From Candidatus Cloacimonadota bacterium (GTDB lineage: Bacteria > UBA4055): DNA of 52,607 bases. The stretch covers positions 1 through 52,607 of the forward strand of contig PDON01000073.1 of NCBI GenBank assembly GCA_002742935.1. The letters run 5' to 3'. Made by a program: the position numbers and the translations under genes. Of the stretch, positions 44,290 through 52,607 are shown piece by piece. Under the pieces are notes generated by a model. The model saw nothing but the letters and a program-made list of their open reading frames with translations, did no database searches and had not been told where the DNA came from. Every line of letters starts with the position of its first letter. Position 1 is the stretch's first letter.

Positions 44290-44889
44290 ATGTACATTGA
44301 TCTAACAAGAGAGATTGTTAATAATCTACCTGTATTCCCGGGAGATAAAGCTGTTTCAATAAAGAAAACCCATTCTCTGTCAAAAGATGGCTACAGAAAC
44401 TTTAGAATAGATACAGAGATGCATATAGGAACCCATATAGATTCTCCAATGCATATTACAGATTCAACAACCTATTTAAGCGAATATAGTATTAATACTT
44501 TTTTTGGCAATGGGATAACTGTTGATATAAACTCAAACCCTGAAATATATAAAAGTAAAATCAACAAGGAAACATTTGTTCTTTTTGACACCGGGATGGA
44601 TTCTAAATTTGGCAAAGATGAGTATTTTGAAAACTATCCTATTTTGTGTGAAGATTGGGTAAATCTCATAATAGCTAAAAAAGTTAAAGGTGTTGGCTTT
44701 GATTCACCATCTCCCGACAAGTATCCTTTCGAAATACACAAAAAATTGTTGAAAAATGGAATATTTATAATTGAAAATCTGACAAATATAAGGCAGATTG
44801 AAAAGAACAAAATATTTGAATTAATAGTACTTCACCTTAAAACTAGAACAGATGGTGCTCCGGTGAGGGCAGTAGCCAAAATAGAGTAA
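44290..44889 (+). CDS. Cyclase-family metal hydrolase (kynurenine-formamidase-like)
   Basis: This 199-residue protein carries the family signature H45-x-G-T-H49-x-D51-x-P-x-H55 (HIGTHIDSPMH), the zinc-binding motif, plus VFPGDKAVSI near the N-terminus and the GVGFDSPSPDKYPFEIHK loop with DGAPVRAVA at the end. Family members hydrolyse N-formylkynurenine, isatin or similar amides. No tryptophan-degradation gene is nearby, so the substrate is open. The length matches the family (~200-220). The gene is flanked by long non-coding gaps and is probably monocistronic. Confidence 0.88.
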   Translation: MYIDLTREIVNNLPVFPGDKAVSIKKTHSLSKDGYRNFRIDTEMHIGTHIDSPMHITDSTTYLSEYSINTFFGNGITVDINSNPEIYKSKINKETFVLFDTGMDSKFGKDEYFENYPILCEDWVNLIIAKKVKGVGFDSPSPDKYPFEIHKKLLKNGIFIIENLTNIRQIEKNKIFELIVLHLKTRTDGAPVRAVAKIE

Positions 44890-45095
44890 CAGACAAAATG
44901 TATATTGTAAAATATTATCAGAAACAACTACACTTTGCATTATAAAAAAATTATTCTATGTAGTATTTGCTTTAAAAAATAATAAATAATGGGAAAGTTA
45001 CGGCAAAATATATTTTCTGCTACCCAACCTTATAAAATATGCTTATTTAGATCCATTTCACCGTAACTTATAGGCTTTGAACTTTTTAGCAGATC

Positions 45096-46106
45096 CTATA
45101 TATTCCCATACATTTTCTTATAGTACTCTTTATACTCTCCGGAAAGTATATTTTCTAGCCACTCATCATTTGAAATATACCAATCTATAGTACTCTTTAT
45201 AGCCTCTTCAAACCTATACTTAGGCTCCCAACCAAGCTCATCTTTAATCTTTGTAGCATCAATAGCATATCTCTTATCATGTCCTAGCCTATCCTTAACA
45301 TAAGTGATAAGAGATTCAGGTTTACCAAGATGCTTTAAGATCAATTTCACAATATCAATATTTTGGATCTCATTATTGCCTCCAACATTGTAAACAGATC
45401 CCACCTCACCCTTTTCAATAACAGTAAGAATAGCTTCACAATGATCCTCTACAAACAACCAATCTCTTATATTTTTACCATCTCCGTAAACCGGAATATC
45501 TTTATCTGCTCTAGCATTGGATATTACGAGTGGTATTAGTTTTTCAGGAAATTGGAATGGTCCATAATTGTTTGAACACCTTGTTATAAGAGTAGGAACT
45601 CCAAAAGTTTTATAGTAGGCGTTAACATACATATCTGCAGAAGTTTTAGAAGCAGAATATGGACTGGAAGGTTTAATAGAACTATTCTCCGTAAAATATC
45701 CGGTTTTACCCAACGAACCATAAACCTCGTCAGTGGAAACTTGAAGATACCTCTTCACTCCATAGATTTTAGACATATCAAGTAAAACCTGAGTACCAAT
45801 AATATTGGACTGAATAAATATCTCTGGATTCTCAATAGATCTATCAACATGAGATTCTGCAGCAAAATTAATAACCCAATCAAAATTCTCATTTTTAAAG
45901 AGAGTATCCATTGCTTCCCTATCTGAAATATCAGCTTTAACAAATTTGTAATTTCTATTTTTTTCAATAGATTTGAGATTGTCAAGGTTTCCGGCATAAG
46001 TTAAAAGGTCAACATTAACAATACTGTAGTCATCTCTCTTATCTAAAACCATATGTATAAAATTTGAACCGATAAATCCGGCTCCTCCGGTAACAAGTAT
46101 TTTCAT
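45096..46106 (-). CDS. rfbB: dTDP-glucose 4,6-dehydratase
   Basis: The 336-residue extended SDR enzyme converts dTDP-glucose to dTDP-4-keto-6-deoxyglucose. NAD binding is at GGAGFIGSNF (7-16). The active site is STDEVYGSLG (the Asp-Glu pair) and YSASKTSAD (YxxxK). NNYGPFQFPEKLIP and RDWLFVEDHC are family-typical. It is the last gene of a five-gene minus-strand operon. The rfbA, C and D genes are not here, so the product may feed an amino-deoxy sugar rather than rhamnose. Confidence 0.95.
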   Translation of the reverse strand: MKILVTGGAGFIGSNFIHMVLDKRDDYSIVNVDLLTYAGNLDNLKSIEKNRNYKFVKADISDREAMDTLFKNENFDWVINFAAESHVDRSIENPEIFIQSNIIGTQVLLDMSKIYGVKRYLQVSTDEVYGSLGKTGYFTENSSIKPSSPYSASKTSADMYVNAYYKTFGVPTLITRCSNNYGPFQFPEKLIPLVISNARADKDIPVYGDGKNIRDWLFVEDHCEAILTVIEKGEVGSVYNVGGNNEIQNIDIVKLILKHLGKPESLITYVKDRLGHDKRYAIDATKIKDELGWEPKYRFEEAIKSTIDWYISNDEWLENILSGEYKEYYKKMYGNI

Positions 46107-46165
46107 ATATTCTCCCCTCTATCCTAAATAGAAATCTTAATACTCTCTTTTATAATAAAATATCC

Positions 46166-47260
46166 CTAAATCTTTTCCAAATATTCCACAATACGATTTG
46201 AAGCTTTACCATCCCAAAATTTAGGAATTGATCCTTTTTCCCAATCATCATTAGATATTTTTATAATATTATCCATTACAACATCCTTAGAAAGAGTAGG
46301 AATAAGCATATTTGTTCCCTCAGTTATTGTTGAAGGTCTCTCAGTATTCTCTCTAAGCGTTAAACAAGGAACGCCTAAATATGTTGTCTCCTCCTGAATT
46401 CCACCTGAATCAGTTAAAAGAAGAGCTGCTTTTGACATTAAACCTATAAATTCTAAATATGGAGCAGGATCAATAAGGTGTATTCTGCTATTACCAATTA
46501 TCTCTTCTAAGAGATTATACCTCTCAAAGTTTTTAATAGTTCTTGGATGGACAGGAAATATTATATCATAAATCTTAGATGATTCTTTAAATATATCAAC
46601 TAAAACTTTAAGATTATTTTCATCATCAACATTTGAAGGTCTATGTAAAGTTGCCAATATAAATTTTTCAGATTTTACTCCATACTTATCAAGTGTAGGT
46701 AAACTCCTGGCCTTATCTAAATTATTTATAAGAGAATCAATCATAACATTGCCAACATATATAATCTTTTCCGAAGAAACCCCTTCTTTTTTTAGATTAT
46801 CCAACCCACTCTGTTCACTGACAAATAATAAATCGGCAATAGCATCTGTAGCCAACCTGTTTAGTTCTTCCGGCATTCTATTATCAAAACTTCTTAATCC
46901 GGACTCAACATGGGCAACCTTAATTCCAAGTTTCTTGGCAACTAATGTAGCAGCAAGGGTAGAGTTAACATCCCCAACAACTAAAACAAGATCGGGATTT
47001 AACTCTAAACAAACCTTCTCAAACTCAATCATAACCTTTGCTGTTTGCACAGCATGAGATCCCGATCCAACATGAAGATATCTATAAGGCTCAGGAAGAC
47101 CTAAATCCTCAAAAAACACCTTAGACATCTTCTCATCGTAATGTTGACCGGTATGAACTAAGTATGGAGTGATTGAGTTTGACTCAACCATCAATTTATG
47201 GATTGGTGCAACCTTTACAAAGTTAGGCCTAGTTCCTACAACATTTATAACTTTTAACAA
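46166..47260 (-). CDS. wecB: UDP-N-acetylglucosamine 2-epimerase (non-hydrolysing)
   Basis: The 364-residue GT-B-fold epimerase shows VGTRPNFVKVAPIHK, HTGQHYDEKMS, HVESGLRSFDNRMPEE and LLTDSGGIQEE, which hold the catalytic acids and UDP-binding residues. It converts UDP-GlcNAc to UDP-ManNAc or, if it acts like WbpI, the 2-epimerisation of UDP-2,3-diacetamido-glucuronate. The WbpB- and WbpE-like neighbours make the second role possible. Spacing to the upstream aminotransferase is 11 bases. Confidence 0.93.
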   Translation of the reverse strand: MLKVINVVGTRPNFVKVAPIHKLMVESNSITPYLVHTGQHYDEKMSKVFFEDLGLPEPYRYLHVGSGSHAVQTAKVMIEFEKVCLELNPDLVLVVGDVNSTLAATLVAKKLGIKVAHVESGLRSFDNRMPEELNRLATDAIADLLFVSEQSGLDNLKKEGVSSEKIIYVGNVMIDSLINNLDKARSLPTLDKYGVKSEKFILATLHRPSNVDDENNLKVLVDIFKESSKIYDIIFPVHPRTIKNFERYNLLEEIIGNSRIHLIDPAPYLEFIGLMSKAALLLTDSGGIQEETTYLGVPCLTLRENTERPSTITEGTNMLIPTLSKDVVMDNIIKISNDDWEKGSIPKFWDGKASNRIVEYLEKI

Positions 47261-47271
47261 AACTACTTACT

Positions 47272-48375
47272 CTAAATATTGTTAATAATTTTAGCAACCT
47301 CTATCTGTTCATCTTCACTTATATATGGACTAAAAGGTAAGCTTAACACCTCTTTACAAACTTTTTCCGTAGTAGGTAAAACCTGATCATTATCCAAAAG
47401 ATAGGCTTTTTGCTTATGTAAAGGCAGGTTATAATATATAGCTGTAGGAATTGAATTTTTCTTTAACTCATAAACTACTCTATCTCTATTTTTTACTCTT
47501 ATGGTATACTGAGCCCAAGCAGATCTATATCTTGATTCAACTTTTGGAACTATAACTTTACCATTAAGGAGTTTATTATATCTTTCTGCTACTATCTGTC
47601 TCTTCTCAACCTCATCTTTAAAGATAGAAAATTTTGCTAATAGAATTCCTGCTTGAATAGTATCGAGCCTAGCATTCATACCTATACTTATATTATCATA
47701 TTTTGTACTGCCCTTACCATGAACTCTTAGGGATAGAAGTTTTTGATAATACTCCTCACTATCTGTAAAAACCATCCCTCCGTCACCATAGCAACCTAGA
47801 GGTTTAGCAGGGAAAAAACTTGTTGTAGAGAGATCCCCAAATGAACAACACATTTTACCACCTAAAGATCCTCCAAAACTTTGAGCTCCATCCTCAATAA
47901 CTTTTAGATTATACTTCTCAGCAATCTTACTAATCTCACCATAATTTGCAGGAAGCCCAAAAAGATCTACAGGGATTATAGCTTTCGGAGTGTAAACCTT
48001 ATCCTCAATCACTTTTTTTATCATAATCTCAAGGTGTTCTGAAGAGATATTATAACTATCTTCATCGATATCTACAAAAATTGGAGTAGCTCCTAAAAAG
48101 GATACCGATTCAGCAGTTGAAAAGAAGGTAAACGATGGTAAAAACACAGCATCTCCTCTACCTATTCCAATTGCCATTAGTGAAAGAATTAAGGCATCAG
48201 TTCCATTTGAAACACCAATGGCGTACTCTCTTCCAACATATGAAGATAACCTATCCTCAATCTCCTTAACCTCTGGACCTAAAATATATTTACCATGTGA
48301 TAAAACCCTTTGAATCTTGGAATCAATTAGATCTTTTATTTTATTTTGTTGCTTCTTTAAGTTTATGAAATCCAT
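47272..48375 (-). CDS. DegT-family sugar aminotransferase, WbpE-like
   Basis: The 367-residue PLP enzyme opens MDFINLKKQQNKIKD and carries KYILGPEV, NGTDALILSLMA and TSFFPAKPLGCYGDGG with the Schiff-base lysine. I recognise these as closely following WbpE/WlbC, the UDP-2-acetamido-3-oxo-glucuronate transaminase. With the WbpB-like dehydrogenase and the epimerase in the same operon it fits UDP-2,3-diacetamido-uronic acid synthesis. WbpA and WbpD functions are absent from the window. Confidence 0.87.
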   Translation of the reverse strand: MDFINLKKQQNKIKDLIDSKIQRVLSHGKYILGPEVKEIEDRLSSYVGREYAIGVSNGTDALILSLMAIGIGRGDAVFLPSFTFFSTAESVSFLGATPIFVDIDEDSYNISSEHLEIMIKKVIEDKVYTPKAIIPVDLFGLPANYGEISKIAEKYNLKVIEDGAQSFGGSLGGKMCCSFGDLSTTSFFPAKPLGCYGDGGMVFTDSEEYYQKLLSLRVHGKGSTKYDNISIGMNARLDTIQAGILLAKFSIFKDEVEKRQIVAERYNKLLNGKVIVPKVESRYRSAWAQYTIRVKNRDRVVYELKKNSIPTAIYYNLPLHKQKAYLLDNDQVLPTTEKVCKEVLSLPFSPYISEDEQIEVAKIINNI

Positions 48376-48458
48376 ATAAAACCTTAAAATTCCAAATAGA
48401 AAAAGTGAACTACAATCCTAACAGTAAAAAGAATCGCTTTATGCCTTTTATTACTTTA

Positions 48459-49565
48459 TCATATCCTATAAAACTCTTTAATCTTATCACAAATATAATC
48501 TATCATCTCATCACTTATCTCTGGAAAAATTGGCAGTGATAAAAGCTTATCTTGATATCTGTATGTAACAGGGAAATCATCTTTTTTATGTCCCATATAC
48601 TCATATGCCTTTAAATAAGGTAAACCTATAGGATAGTGAACACCTGTTGAAACTCCATTTTTTTTAAGAAAATCTTGTAACTCCTCTCTTCTATCCGTTC
48701 TGATAACAAAAAGGTGATATACAGGAAACGTCCCATCAAGTTCAATAGGAATAGATATTCCATCTATCTCTTTGAGCTTCTTAATATAATATTGAGCAGC
48801 TCTGTTTCTAGCTTTATCCCATCTATCTAACTCTTTTAATTTCACCCTTAAAATAGCGGCTTGGATTCCGTCTAACCTTGAATTAATACCTTCAAATTCA
48901 TGGTTATACTTATCAATTCTACCATGATTAGCATACATTTTACTTAATCTAAAAAGATCCGGGTTGTTAGTAGTAATAGCACCACCATCTCCATATGCTC
49001 CAAGGTTTTTCCCCGGATAGAAGCTAAAAGTAGCTATATCACCTATACTACCAACAGGTTTGTCTTTATATTTAGCACCATGAGCCTGTGCACAATCCTC
49101 TAAAATCTTTAAATTATATTTTTTTGCAATATCGACAATTTTATCCATATCGGCAGGTTGACCATAAAGATGAACAGGGATGATAACCTTTGTATTTTCT
49201 GTTATCTTCTCCTCAATCTTTTCAACATCAATAGTGTAGTAATCAGGGTGACAATCAACAAATACAACCTTTCCCCCAGCAGCCGTAACAGCTTCCGAAG
49301 TCGCAATAAAGCTATTGGCTGGAACAATAACCTCATCACCTTCAGAAACCCCCAAAGCTTTAAGAGATATTATTAGAGCATCTGTTCCATTTCCAACCCC
49401 AACACAATACTCTGTACCGATATATTTAGCAAACTCTTCATTAAACTTAGTTACAGCTTCTCCACCGATAAATGCTGTATTCTCTATTATATTTTCTATG
49501 GCTAGATCTATTTGATCTTTTATAGACCTATACTGAGCCTTTAGATCAAGAAAAGGTATTTTCAT
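48459..49565 (-). CDS. DegT-family sugar aminotransferase, second paralogue
   Basis: The 368-residue PLP aminotransferase differs clearly from its neighbour: start [29 protein letters not shown], and active-site [16 protein letters not shown]. The profile suggests a dTDP-3-keto- or 4-keto-6-deoxy-sugar transaminase (FdtB/QdtB-like), which would use the RfbB product; the isomerase FdtA is not seen. Spacing is 43 bases downstream of the Gfo/Idh gene and 83 bases before the WbpE-like gene. Confidence 0.86.
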   Translation of the reverse strand: MKIPFLDLKAQYRSIKDQIDLAIENIIENTAFIGGEAVTKFNEEFAKYIGTEYCVGVGNGTDALIISLKALGVSEGDEVIVPANSFIATSEAVTAAGGKVVFVDCHPDYYTIDVEKIEEKITENTKVIIPVHLYGQPADMDKIVDIAKKYNLKILEDCAQAHGAKYKDKPVGSIGDIATFSFYPGKNLGAYGDGGAITTNNPDLFRLSKMYANHGRIDKYNHEFEGINSRLDGIQAAILRVKLKELDRWDKARNRAAQYYIKKLKEIDGISIPIELDGTFPVYHLFVIRTDRREELQDFLKKNGVSTGVHYPIGLPYLKAYEYMGHKKDDFPVTYRYQDKLLSLPIFPEISDEMIDYICDKIKEFYRI

Positions 49566-49608
49566 ATTTTAAGCCTTATATAAATTTCTTTTGAATCCTT
49601 TGAGGATA

Positions 49609-50670
49609 TTACCTCTTTTCTCCCAATCTGCATCTTTTAGGTTGAAATCTTAAAAAAACCTCTTTCCCTGTTTCAATACTTTCATAGATAGCATTGATAA
49701 GCTCTAGAGATTTTCTACCGGCTAATCCATCAACTAAAGCCTTCTTATCCTCTAAAATAGAATCACAAACATTTTGAATATATCTTATATGCCCAAAGCC
49801 ATAAACATTTGGAGGATTCTCTTTTACCATCTCAAGATCCTCAATAGATTCTCCCTCAAAGTTCCATGTTTTAAGTTCGTTAACAGCAAAACCACCTATC
49901 TCAATACTACCCTTTTCTCCCATTAATGATAAAGATCCTTCGAGATCCTTAGGCCTAACAGCAGTAGTGGCTTCAACTACTCCTAAAGCTCCACTTTCAA
50001 ACTTAATTATAGCGACACCAGTATCCTCTGTCTCAATATCTGCCAAAGCTGTTCTAGATTTAGCAAATACACTAACTGGTTCCCCCAGCATCCACTCTAA
50101 AAGGTCGACATGATGAGAAGCCTGATTGGTAAATACTCCTCCATCCATCTCCCATGTTCCTCTCCACTCATCTTGATCGTAATATCTTTGAGGTCTGCAC
50201 CATCTTACTCTAACAGTACCCATAACCATACGACCAAATTTACCAGATTCAAGAGCTTCTCTTACTTTCATTACTGGAAGGTTATATCTATTTTGCTTAA
50301 CTACAAATAGTTTTACACCGTTTTCATCACAAACCCTAATCATCTCATCAGCATCTTTTAAGGTAAGAGCCATTGGTTTCTCAACAAGAATATGCTTCTT
50401 AAACCTTTTCACAACATCTATAGCATGTTTTGCATGGTTCCCACTCTCAGTTAGGATTGAAACAATATCAACATCCTCTTTATTAAGCATATCAACATAG
50501 TCTTTATAGTAGTTAACACCATACTTCTTACCTAAAACCTCTGCCCTATCACCTTGAGGGTCAGATACAGCTATCAGTTCAGCATTATCTATATGATTAA
50601 CCAAACTATCAGCATGTTTTGATGAGATTCTTCCACATCCAACCAAAGCAAACTTTAATATTTGAGACAT
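49609..50670 (-). CDS. Gfo/Idh/MocA oxidoreductase, WbpB/WlbA-like
   Basis: The 353-residue NAD(P)-dependent dehydrogenase has an N-terminal Rossmann fold (VGCGRISSKHADSL), the EKPMAL segment with the conserved lysine and the C-terminal substrate domain. FVVKQNRYNLPV, RPQRYYDQDEWRGTW and MDGGVFTNQASHH are typical of WbpB/WlbA, which oxidises UDP-GlcNAc-uronate at C3. It leads the five-gene operon. GAGG precedes the ATG; a promoter must lie in the 251-base divergent gap with the Wzi-like gene. Confidence 0.9.
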   Translation of the reverse strand: MSQILKFALVGCGRISSKHADSLVNHIDNAELIAVSDPQGDRAEVLGKKYGVNYYKDYVDMLNKEDVDIVSILTESGNHAKHAIDVVKRFKKHILVEKPMALTLKDADEMIRVCDENGVKLFVVKQNRYNLPVMKVREALESGKFGRMVMGTVRVRWCRPQRYYDQDEWRGTWEMDGGVFTNQASHHVDLLEWMLGEPVSVFAKSRTALADIETEDTGVAIIKFESGALGVVEATTAVRPKDLEGSLSLMGEKGSIEIGGFAVNELKTWNFEGESIEDLEMVKENPPNVYGFGHIRYIQNVCDSILEDKKALVDGLAGRKSLELINAIYESIETGKEVFLRFQPKRCRLGEKR

Positions 50671-50921
50671 TACAACCTCTAATTTGAGTAAAACCTATAC
50701 GAGAATAATATAATTAAAAAAGATGAAAAAATCTATTTATACAAGATTAAATTATAACATATAGATTTTTTTTATTTTATATTATTCAGTCAGGGTTAAT
50801 TAGACATTTAAAAACTAACAAAGATCAAAATAAAAATCTAAACCTGAGTTCTTTTAGCCTAAAAAAATGTTTAGAACTATTAAAGTAAAATTTATCTTCA
50901 GTGAACAAGGAGTTTTTGAGT

Positions 50922-52370
50922 ATGAGAAATAAAACAATCTTAGCTATCTTTGTAATAATAGTTGCAAACTTAAAAAGTGAAATAATCAAAGAAAATATTT
51001 TACTGGAATACCCTTTTAATTTTACTACTAAAAATAATCAATATCTTTTTAAATCAGATGATTTTTACTTAGATCTTTTTAGGTCTAATTTTAGTAAGGA
51101 AAATTTTAAAAGAAAAGATAATTTCCCTAAAATAAACGATCTAACAAAGAGGGAAAAAGAAAATACTCTTTACTCAATAGAGCTATCAGCTTCCGTTACT
51201 GATAGTATTAGGTATGATAAAGATGACGATGAAAACTTAAATTCTCTTTCGCTTAAAAATAATACTTTAATAAATATTGGTAAAAACCTGACTCTATACA
51301 ACCAGATGCTTTTAGATCAAGCTCTCTACGACAATCCAAATTACTCTGGGAAAAAGTGGAATGGATTAGCAGGATATACAAGAGTAGCATTTTGTGAATA
51401 TAGGTATAATTTCCTAACTGCAAGATTTGGAAAATATCCAGTTGATCAAGGGGTATCAAATTTTGATAATCTTCTCTTCTCTGAAACTCATGAAGGTTTT
51501 ACAAAATTACACTTAATTGCAAACTTTGACCATTTCTCATTTGAAACTTTTTCAGGGAAACTCAATAGTATTGATAGGAATATATCAATGCACAGGGTTA
51601 AATTTGATATCAATAGGTATATAAAGTTTAATATTACAGAGGTTGCTGTATATACAGGAGAAACAAATATTGAATATGTTAATCCATTTACTTTTTATCA
51701 TGGAGTTCAGCTTAATGGAGGAGGGGAATCTAACACAATTGGATATTTTGAGTTTGAAACCTACCCTACAGACTATTTAAGAATATACTCTGGTTTGCTT
51801 ATAGATGATATTCAAGTTGAGGAAAAGAGTGTAGGAGATCTTGAGCCAAATGAACTTGGTTGGATTATAGGTTTTTCATTTAAAGATATTATAAGTAAAG
51901 ATGATCTTTTTGAGTATGAGTATTCAGGTATTACTAATAGAACATTCAATACTACCCATAAAGGTCAAAAATTTATGCTAGGAGAAGCTGATTCGGAAAC
52001 AGAATTACTAGGAAATAAACTTGGGAATGATTTTGATATTCATAGAGCTAGATACATAAATAAAGTAAATAATAGCATAAAATGGAATATATCACTGAGT
52101 TATTTAAGAAAAGGGGAAGGATCTGTTCAAGGTGATTTTGATGAACCTTGGGAAGAGTTTACGCTTGAAGAGGGGTATTCAGAAAAGTTCCCTTACGGAG
52201 ATATTAAGTATACTTTTGAGTCAGAGATTGGAGTAAATTATAATTACAAGAACCTAATCAACTTTGATCTTCATACACTTTATTCAAAAACTATGAATGA
52301 AGATTACAATATAAAAGTAGGTTTATCTATTTCAACAACTATTGAATATTTTAAGATGGGATCTATTTAG
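50922..52370 (+). CDS. Outer-membrane barrel, capsule-assembly Wzi-like
   Basis: The 482-residue exported protein has a signal peptide (about 1-18, MRNKTILAIFVIIV). The start is ATG at 50922, because AAGGAG (50907-50912) precedes it by nine bases; a GTG at 50901 would place that ribosome site inside the gene. The mature part is a series of alternating amphipathic strands ending in YFKMGSI. ARFGKYPVDQG, EVAVYTGETNIEYVNPFTF and ITNRTFNTTHKGQKF resemble the Wzi capsule-surface family. Divergence from the sugar operon supports polysaccharide attachment. Family assignment is moderate. Confidence 0.72.
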   Translation: MRNKTILAIFVIIVANLKSEIIKENILLEYPFNFTTKNNQYLFKSDDFYLDLFRSNFSKENFKRKDNFPKINDLTKREKENTLYSIELSASVTDSIRYDKDDDENLNSLSLKNNTLINIGKNLTLYNQMLLDQALYDNPNYSGKKWNGLAGYTRVAFCEYRYNFLTARFGKYPVDQGVSNFDNLLFSETHEGFTKLHLIANFDHFSFETFSGKLNSIDRNISMHRVKFDINRYIKFNITEVAVYTGETNIEYVNPFTFYHGVQLNGGGESNTIGYFEFETYPTDYLRIYSGLLIDDIQVEEKSVGDLEPNELGWIIGFSFKDIISKDDLFEYEYSGITNRTFNTTHKGQKFMLGEADSETELLGNKLGNDFDIHRARYINKVNNSIKWNISLSYLRKGEGSVQGDFDEPWEEFTLEEGYSEKFPYGDIKYTFESEIGVNYNYKNLINFDLHTLYSKTMNEDYNIKVGLSISTTIEYFKMGSI

Positions 52371-52607
52371 AATCTTCTTTTTTTATAAATGTTTGGGTTA
52401 TTATTGAAACTTATGTATAACGCAATAATATTTTAAGAAAGATATTATGCGATAAAACGGATAAATAACAATTCAATCTATAAAATATAAAATATTGATT
52501 TATAGTTCTATAACATTAAAATCCACAAGCAGAAAGAACCTTATCTATTTTTCAAATATACTTAAATAAGGTATCTAAGCCATTATCTACTAATATTCTT
52601 CTTAGAA

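Noticed and set aside
50901..50921. GTG start of the Wzi-like gene at 50901
   Set aside because: It would put AAGGAG inside the gene and add residues before the signal peptide; ATG at 50922 is better supported.
1..52607. CRISPR arrays, transposons, prophage or defence island
   Set aside because: No regularly spaced repeats, transposase, integrase, phage or known defence genes seen; the region reads as core and envelope genes.

Overview
The window is AT-rich chromosomal DNA from a Gram-negative bacterium. An outer membrane is shown by BamA, a Skp/OmpH chaperone, several lipoproteins and a Wzi-like barrel. A gingipain-type (C25) protease ending in a type IX secretion (T9SS/Por) sorting domain, a BatD/BatE pair and a periplasmic-TPR/adenylate cyclase point to the Fibrobacterota-Chlorobiota-Bacteroidota (FCB) superphylum, probably a candidate lineage such as Delongbacteria, Cloacimonadota or Marinimicrobia rather than a classical Bacteroidetes; the exact phylum is inference. 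Arg codons are mostly AGA, TTG and GTG starts are common, and a one-base TAG/GTG gene overlap occurs twice. The oxygen-dependent class Ia ribonucleotide reductase and a glutathione peroxidase suggest the cell meets oxygen.

Layout. 1-4 kb (minus): asd, batE, batD. 4-10 kb (plus): amino-acid ABC permease and ATPase, a DUF2062 membrane protein whose real start seems to be ATT, a small lipoprotein, rsmB and a PASTA-repeat protein. 9.3-15.7 kb (minus): a membrane protein, a YfgM-like TPR protein, tRNA-Arg(CCU), skp, bamA, and a class V aminotransferase. 16-23 kb (plus): lipoprotein glutathione peroxidase, a small hypothetical, then a signalling block with a multidomain Hpt/ATPase/CheX-like histidine kinase, a CheY, a nitrilase, a lipoprotein and a CheV. 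23.6-30 kb (plus): nrdA-nrdB and a spermidine operon (PLP decarboxylase, speH/speD, speE). 30-38.8 kb (minus): tyrS, the C25 protease, TPR-adenylate cyclase, a small secreted protein, def, yajC. 39.3-41.5 kb (plus): long RelA/SpoT homologue. 41.7-43.8 kb (minus): ptsI and ptsH. 44.3 kb (plus): a kynurenine-formamidase-like cyclase. 45.1-50.7 kb (minus): a five-gene nucleotide-sugar operon, with a divergent Wzi-like barrel gene at 50.9 kb (plus).

How the genes work together. Three themes stand out: envelope biogenesis and export (BamA, Skp, YajC, T9SS substrate, lipoproteins, sugar operon plus Wzi-like protein); signalling (Hpt kinase/CheX fusion with CheY and CheV, adenylate cyclase, RelA/SpoT, HPr/EI); and central metabolism (RNR, spermidine, Asp-semialdehyde, tRNA charging and modification). 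I saw no CRISPR array, transposase, integrase, phage module or recognisable defence system. The most unusual items are the kinase with a built-in CheX-type phosphatase domain, the RelA/SpoT protein whose hydrolase Glu-Asp pair is changed, and the DUF2062 gene with an ATT start whose ribosome site lies in a hairpin.
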